Positions 57,942 through 64,000 of a DNA stretch of 64,000 nt are shown one piece after another. Position 1 is the first letter of the stretch. Each line of letters opens with the position of its first letter. The notes under the pieces are model-generated. The model saw nothing but the letters and a program-made list of their open reading frames with translations, was not told the origin of the DNA and searched no databases. The stretch is from Myoxocephalus aenaeus. Lineage: Eukaryota > Chordata > Actinopteri > Perciformes > Cottidae. Both the position numbers and the translations under genes were made by a program. Location: positions 1 through 64,000 of the forward strand of contig JBAMJR010000493.1 of assembly GCA_038501785.1 (NCBI GenBank). The letters are read 5' to 3'.

Positions 57942-58107
57942 ATTGAGAAACGGCCATTGGGCCAGGCTCTTCCTCTACGGAACCTCCGGGCTCTTCCTCT
58001 ACGGAACCTCCGGGCTCTTCCTCTACGGAACCTCCGGGCTCTTCCTCTACGGTTGGAAATAAACACACTGCATCGCTGCTGCCCCCCTCAGGAACCACGT
58101 GGAACCG
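57942..58107. repeat. direct copy of the 52208-52350 repeat segment
   Basis: Four GGCTCTTCCTCTACGGAACC units then GCTGCTGCCCCCCTCAGGAA. Preceded by ATTGAGAAACGGCC, the reverse complement of 52391-52404. Confidence 0.8.
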
Positions 58108-58109
58108 AA

Positions 58110-58591
58110 GCCATTCACCACTTTAAGTATAAATGGATATATAAATGCATTAATAAATGTATAAATACAGAAATTAATAAAATAATAAATACAAGTTGAT
58201 ACCTAAACAGGACAAACATTTTGTAATTGTTTTATTAATTTATTCTTGTATTTCTTCATAAATGTTTTATGCATTTATTTATTTATATTTAATTCATTTT
58301 TAATCCTCCATATCGGTTACATTTTATGCTTTTCATCTGCTGCAGATTACAAAAAATTTTAAATGTTAAAATGTAATTTACATTTTTTTAAAGTCCATTT
58401 TAAGGATCTCTTCAAACAAACAAACATTCGTTTAAATTCAAATGAAACACGAGATTTTTTTTTGTTGTGATTTCTTTATTGAATAAACACAATAATATAA
58501 ACAGCAGACAGGTATTTATGAGGGGAACTGACCGGGGCCCCAGGACTACTATGAGGGGTTCAGTTCACCTGTAAACACTGGAGTCCTCCTG
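58110..58591. other. AT-rich intergenic sequence
   Basis: No gene or element recognised; TTTATT and AATAAA runs only. Confidence 0.5.
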
Positions 58592-59418
58592 AGGCCTGTC
58601 TCACGAAGCTGGATTTCCTCTTAGCGAGGTAACTTCTGGATTAATTTCTGGATTAACTTCTGGATTAACTTCTGGATTAACTTCTGGATTAACTTCTGGG
58701 TTTTCCGTCTCACGAAGCTGGTTCACTTCTTATCGGGGTGCGTTGCCCCGGTAATTTACGCTGAACTCAACCTGCTCCGGAGCAGCTTGAGTTCCCGGAT
58801 AAGATCTCAGGGTCTAGAGGACGCCTACTGGCCAATCATTGTCTTGGAAAAACGGCCTGCCCATTTCTACAGAATCCCGTTGAGGAAGGAGCACGGATAG
58901 TAAGAGCAGCGCTCCAGAGAGCGTCTCTTCATCTGTTGCCTCCTCATGGCCGACATGAGAAGAAGAAAAGATGTCTTCCTCTTTAATGCACGATCAGCAC
59001 CAACAGATTGCCTGTAAGTGTATGACAGTTTGAATTTACTGTTACCTCTATCACGGATGGCATTGGTCTAGGTAGCAGAGGGTCTCACTATCCACTGTGG
59101 GGGGAAACCCCAACCCAACGTTACTCAAGTTACTTTCACAATAGAAGGATAATTGTATAATATTGTTCACATCATACATGTAGCCTGGAAGATATTATAA
59201 TAAACTTACTGACCGCTTTGAACTATGTTCTTGTATTTGGTTTAACTCCGCCCCTTTTATGTGCACGAGCACAGATCTAGATGAGACGCTCCTGGGTTCA
59301 CTTAACGAGTTGATAACCGGCTTCGTGAGACCAATAAGAGACCGGACATCTGGTTAAGTGCAGCTGGATAACTGAGGGAAACCCCGGGTATGTTAATCCA
59401 GCTTCGTGAGACAGGCCT
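58592..59418. mobile_element. PIF/Harbinger-like non-autonomous element
   Basis: 24-bp perfect terminal inverted repeats beginning AGGCCTGTCTCACGAAGCTG, flanked by CTG on both sides (3-bp target duplication). An internal fragment on the plus strand around 58870-58930 reads QNPVEEGARIVRAALQRA, similar to the start of Harbinger-type nucleases; it is otherwise broken. Confidence 0.75.
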
Positions 59419-60664
59419 CTGGTCTCCACCAGGGGACCTGCAGAGAAAACAAACTCACCTGGTCGACTCCAACAGGTACAGCTCTCTACTGTAGACTAAT
59501 ACTATAACCTGTCACCTCTACTGTAGACTAATACTATAACCTGTCATCTCTACTGTAGACTAATACTATAACCTGTCATCTCTAGTGTAGACTAATACTA
59601 TAACCTGTCACCTCTACTGTAGACTAATACTATAACATGTCACCTCTACTGTAGACTAATACTATAACCTGTCACCTCTACTGTAGACTAATACTATAAC
59701 ATGTCACCTCTACTGTAGACTAATACTATAACATGTCATCTCTACTGTAGACTAATACTATAACCTGTCATCTCTACTGTAGACTAATACTATAACCTGT
59801 CATCTCTACTGTAGACTAATACTATAACCTGTCATCTCTACTGTAGACTAATACTATAACCTGTCATCTCTAGTGTAGACTAATACTATAACCTGTCATC
59901 TCTACTGTAGACTAATACTATAACCTGTCATCTCTACTGTAGACTAATACTATAACCTGTCATCTCTACTGTAGACTAATACTATAACATGTCATCTCTA
60001 CTGTAGACTAATACTATAACATGTCACCTCCACTGTAGACTAATACTATAACATGTCACCTCCACTGTAGACTAATACTATAACCTGTCACCTCTACTGT
60101 AGACTAATACTATAACATGTCACCTCTACTGTAGACTAATACTATAACCTGTCATCTCTACTGTAGACTAATACTATAACCTGTCATCTCTACTGTAGAC
60201 TAATACTATAACATGTCACCTCTAGTGTAGACTAATACTATAACATGTCACCTCTAGTGTAGACTAATACTATAACCTGTCACCTCTAGTGTAGACTAAT
60301 ACTATAACCTGTCATCTCTACTGTAGACTAATACTATAACCTGTCATCTCTACTGTAGACTAATACTATAACATGTCACCTCTAGTGTAGACTAATACTA
60401 TAACATGTCACCTCTACTGTAGACTAATAGTATAACATGTCACCTCTACTGTAGACTAATAGTATAACATGTCACCTCTAGTGTAGACTAATACTATAAC
60501 ATGTCATATCTACTGTAGACTAATACTATAACATGTCACCTCTACTGTAGACTAATACTATAACATGTCACTTCTACTGTAGACTAATACTATAACATGT
60601 CACCTCTACTGTAGACTAATACTATAACATGTCACTTCTACTGTAGACTAATACTATAACATGT

Positions 60665-60785
60665 CACTTTACATTACATTACATGTCATTTAGCTGACGC
60701 TTTTATCCAAAGCGACTTACAATAGTGCATTCAATCATGAGTACAAACTCAGAACAACAAGAATCAACAATCACTAAATGTAGAC
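60665..60785. mobile_element. dispersed teleost repeat fragment, copy 1
   Basis: Contains TTTAGCTGACGCTTTTATCC and AAAGCGACTTACAATAGTGC, a very common teleost interspersed motif, embedded in the 32-bp array. Family not assigned. Confidence 0.6.
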
Positions 60786-62189
60786 TTCTACTGTAGACTA
60801 ATACTATAACCTGTCACCTCTACTGTAGACTAATACTATAACATGTCACCTCTACTGCAGACTAATACTATAACATGTCACCTCTAGTGTAGACTAATAC
60901 TATAACATGTCACCTCTACTGTAGACTAATACTATAACATGTCACCTCTACTGTAGACTAATACTATAACATGTCATCTCTAGTGTAGACTAATACTATA
61001 ACCTGTCATCTCTACTGTAGACTAATACTATAACCTGTCATCTCTACTGTAGACTAATACTATAACCTGTCATCTCTACTGTAGACTAATACTATAACAT
61101 GTCACCTCCACTGTAGACTAATACTATAACATGTCACCTCCACTGTAGACTAATACTATAACCTGTCACCTCTACTGTAGACTAATAATATAACCTGTCA
61201 CCTCCACTGTAGACTAATACTATAACATGTCACCTCCACTGTAGACTAATACTATAACCTGTCACCTCCACTGTAGACTAATACTATAACATGTCACCTC
61301 TACTGTAGACTAATACTATAACATGTCACCTCTACTGTAGACTAATACTATAACCTGTCACCTCTAGTGTAGACTAATACTATAACATGTCACCTCTACT
61401 GTAGACTAATACTATAACATGTCACCTCTACTGTAGACTAATACTATAACATGTCACCTCTACTGTAGACTAATACTATAACATGTCACCTCTAGTGTAG
61501 ACTAATACTATAACATGTCACCTCTACTGTAGACTAATACTATAACATGTCACCTCTACTGTAGACTAATACTATAACATGTCACCTCCACTGTAGACTA
61601 ATACTATAACCTGTCACCTCTACTGTAGACTAATACTATAACATGTCACCTCCACTGTAGACTAATACTATAACATGTCACCTCTACTGTAGACTAATAC
61701 TATAACATGTCACCTCTACTGTAGACTAATACTATAACATGTCACCTCTAGTGTAGACTAATACTATAACATGTCACCTCTACTGTAGACTAATACTATA
61801 ACATGTCACCTCTACTGTAGACTAATACTATAACATGTCACCTCTAGTGTAGACTAATACTATAACATGTCACCTCTAGTGTAGACTAATACTATAACAT
61901 GTCACCTCTACTGTAGACTAATACTATAACCTGTCATCTCTATTGTAGACTAATACTATAACCTGTCATCTCTATTGTAGACTAATACTATAACATGTCA
62001 TCTCATTGTAGACTAATACTATAACATGTCACCTCTAGTGTAGACTAATACTATAACATGTCACCTCTAGTGTAGACTAATACTATAACATGTCACTTCT
62101 ACTGTAGACTAATACTATAACATGTCACCTCTACTGTAAACTAATACTATAACATGTCACTTCTACTGTAGACTAATACTATAACATGT

Positions 62190-62312
62190 CACTTTACATT
62201 ACATTACATGTCATTTAGCTGACGCTTTTATCCAAAGCGACTTACAATAGTGCATTCAATCATGAGTACAAACTCGGAACAACAAGAATCAACAATCAAT
62301 AATCACTAAATG
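62190..62312. mobile_element. dispersed teleost repeat fragment, copy 2
   Basis: Same 120-bp segment as at 60665, with an extra ATCAATA near its end and an A/G difference. Confidence 0.6.
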
Positions 62313-62922
62313 TAGACTTCTACTGTAGACTAATACTATAACCTGTCACCTCTACTGTAGACTAATACTATAACATGTCACCTCTACTGCAGACTAATAC
62401 TATAACATGTCATCTCTAGTGTAGACTAATACTATAACATGTCACCTCTACTGTAGACTAATACTATAACATGTCATCTCTAGTGTAGACTAATACTATA
62501 ACATGTCACCTCTACTGTAGACTAATACTATAACATGTCATCTCTAGTGTAGACTAATACTATAACATGTCACCTCTACTGTAGACTAATACTATAACAT
62601 GTCACCTCTACTGCAGACTAATACTATAACATGTCATCTCTAGTGTAGACTAATACTATAACCTGTCACCTCTACTGTAGACTAATACTATAACATGTCA
62701 CCTCTACTGCAGACTAATACTATAACATGTCATCTCTAGTGTAGACTAATACTATAACATGTCACCTCTACTGTAGACTAATACTATAACATGTCACCTC
62801 TACTGTAGACTAATACTATAACATGTCACTTCTACTGTACACTAATACTATAACATGTCACCTCTACTGTGGACTAATACTATAACATGTCACTTCTACT
62901 GTAGACTAATACTATAACATGT

Positions 62923-63043
62923 CACTTTACATTACATTACATGTCATTTAGCTGACGCTTTTATCCAAAGCGACTTACAATAGTGCATTCAATCATGAGT
63001 ACAAACTCAGAACAACAAGAATCAACAATCACTAAATGTAGAC
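62923..63043. mobile_element. dispersed teleost repeat fragment, copy 3
   Basis: Same segment and same boundaries with the 32-bp units as the other copies. Confidence 0.6.
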
Positions 63044-63935
63044 TTCTACTGTAGACTAATACTATAACCTGTCACCTCTACTGTAGACTAATACTATAAC
63101 ATGTCATCTCTAGTGTAGACTAATACTATAACATGTCATCTCTAGTGTAGACTAATACTATAACCTGTCATCTCTACTGTAGACTAATACTATAACCTGT
63201 CATCTCTACTGTAGACTAATACTATAACATGTCACCTCTACTGTAGACTAATACTATAACATGTCACCTCTAGTGTAGACTAATACTATAACATGTCACC
63301 TCTACTGTAGACTAATACTATAACATGTCACCTCCACTGTAGACTAATACTATAACCTGTCACCTCTACTGTAGACTAATACTATAACATGTCACCTCCA
63401 CTGTAGACTAATACTATAACATGTCACCTCTACTGTAGACTAATACTATAACATGTCACCTCTAGTGTAGACTAATACTATAACATGTCACCTCTAGTGT
63501 AGACTAATACTATAACATGTCACCTCTACTGTAGACTAATACTATAACATGTCACCTCTACTGTAGACTAATACTATAACATGTCACCTCTAGTGTAGAC
63601 TAATACTATAACATGTCACCTCTAGTGTAGACTAATACTATAACATGTCACCTCTACTGTAGACTAATACTATAACCTGTCATCTCTATTGTAGACTAAT
63701 ACTATAACCTGTCATCTCTATTGTAGACTAATACTATAACATGTCATCTCATTGTAGACTAATACTATAACATGTCACCTCTAGTGTAGACTAATACTAT
63801 AACATGTCACCTCTAGTGTAGACTAATACTATAACATGTCACTTCTACTGTAGACTAATACTATAACATGTCACCTCTACTGTAAACTAATACTATAACA
63901 TGTCACTTCTACTGTAGACTAATACTATAACATGT

Positions 63936-64000
63936 CACTTTACATTACATTACATGTCATTTAGCTGACGCTTTTATCCAAAGCGACTTACAATAGTGCA
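63936..64000. mobile_element. dispersed teleost repeat fragment, copy 4 (cut by window edge)
   Basis: First 65 bp of the same segment; lies exactly 1,746 bp after copy 2. Confidence 0.6.

Larger units (their letters stand above)
59480..64000. repeat. 32-bp satellite-like array, continues past right edge
   Basis: About 130 units of ACTGTAGACTAATACTATAA + CMTGTCAYCTCT, very uniform, interrupted four times by a 120-bp dispersed-repeat fragment. Confidence 0.97.

Overview
This is a vertebrate, almost certainly teleost, nuclear window. Two conserved split genes, ppp2r5d and znf318, lie head to tail on the minus strand. They sit among fish-type mobile elements (a Tx1-like LINE ORF1, an APE-type LINE, Tc1, hAT-like and PIF/Harbinger-like elements) and a very large amount of tandem repeat. 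By my tally more than half of the window is tandem array. Most long open frames here, including several of 500 to 1,900 residues, are products of those arrays and are not genes.

Layout, left to right. 1-2765: the 3'-most visible intron of ppp2r5d, holding a frameshifted Tx1-like ORF1 and a GACAGACTACA-type array. 2766-41129: ppp2r5d (PP2A B56-delta regulatory subunit). I resolved 15 coding exons with consistent splice phases, 535 codons in all. The last coding exon or exons lie off the left edge. Four introns are under 100 bp and carry no array. Every longer intron contains a tandem array, a LINE or both. Intron 1 holds a dead LINE at about 34.9-40.6 kb, in which the reverse-transcriptase active-site region has itself been amplified about 44 times.

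41.1-41.3 kb is the ppp2r5d promoter region, with CCAAT boxes in an 18-bp inverted repeat and a YY1-type site. 42393-52102: znf318, 11 coding exons and 1,849 residues, complete. 52.2-59.4 kb: gene-free nest of DNA transposons, including a palindromic Tc1 derivative, a 2.7-kb giant inverted repeat and an 827-bp Harbinger-like element. 59.5-64.0 kb: a 32-bp-unit satellite array with higher-order structure, running off the right edge.

The most interesting signal is how the intronic arrays are placed. In ppp2r5d, and once in znf318, arrays start at or within about 20 bp of the 5' splice site. Several have a repeat unit that includes the exon end plus the donor, so the gene carries tandem series of splice sites: 38 donors after exon 3, 6 after znf318 exon 1, and about 15 acceptors before exon 12. 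The donors with an array at +1 are mostly poor matches to consensus, while donors of the short introns match it well.

Neither gene belongs to a local pathway with the other. Ppp2r5d directs PP2A to substrates. Znf318 is a nuclear matrin-type zinc-finger protein involved in RNA processing and transcription. The human orthologues also both lie at 6p21.1, so the linkage is probably ancestral.
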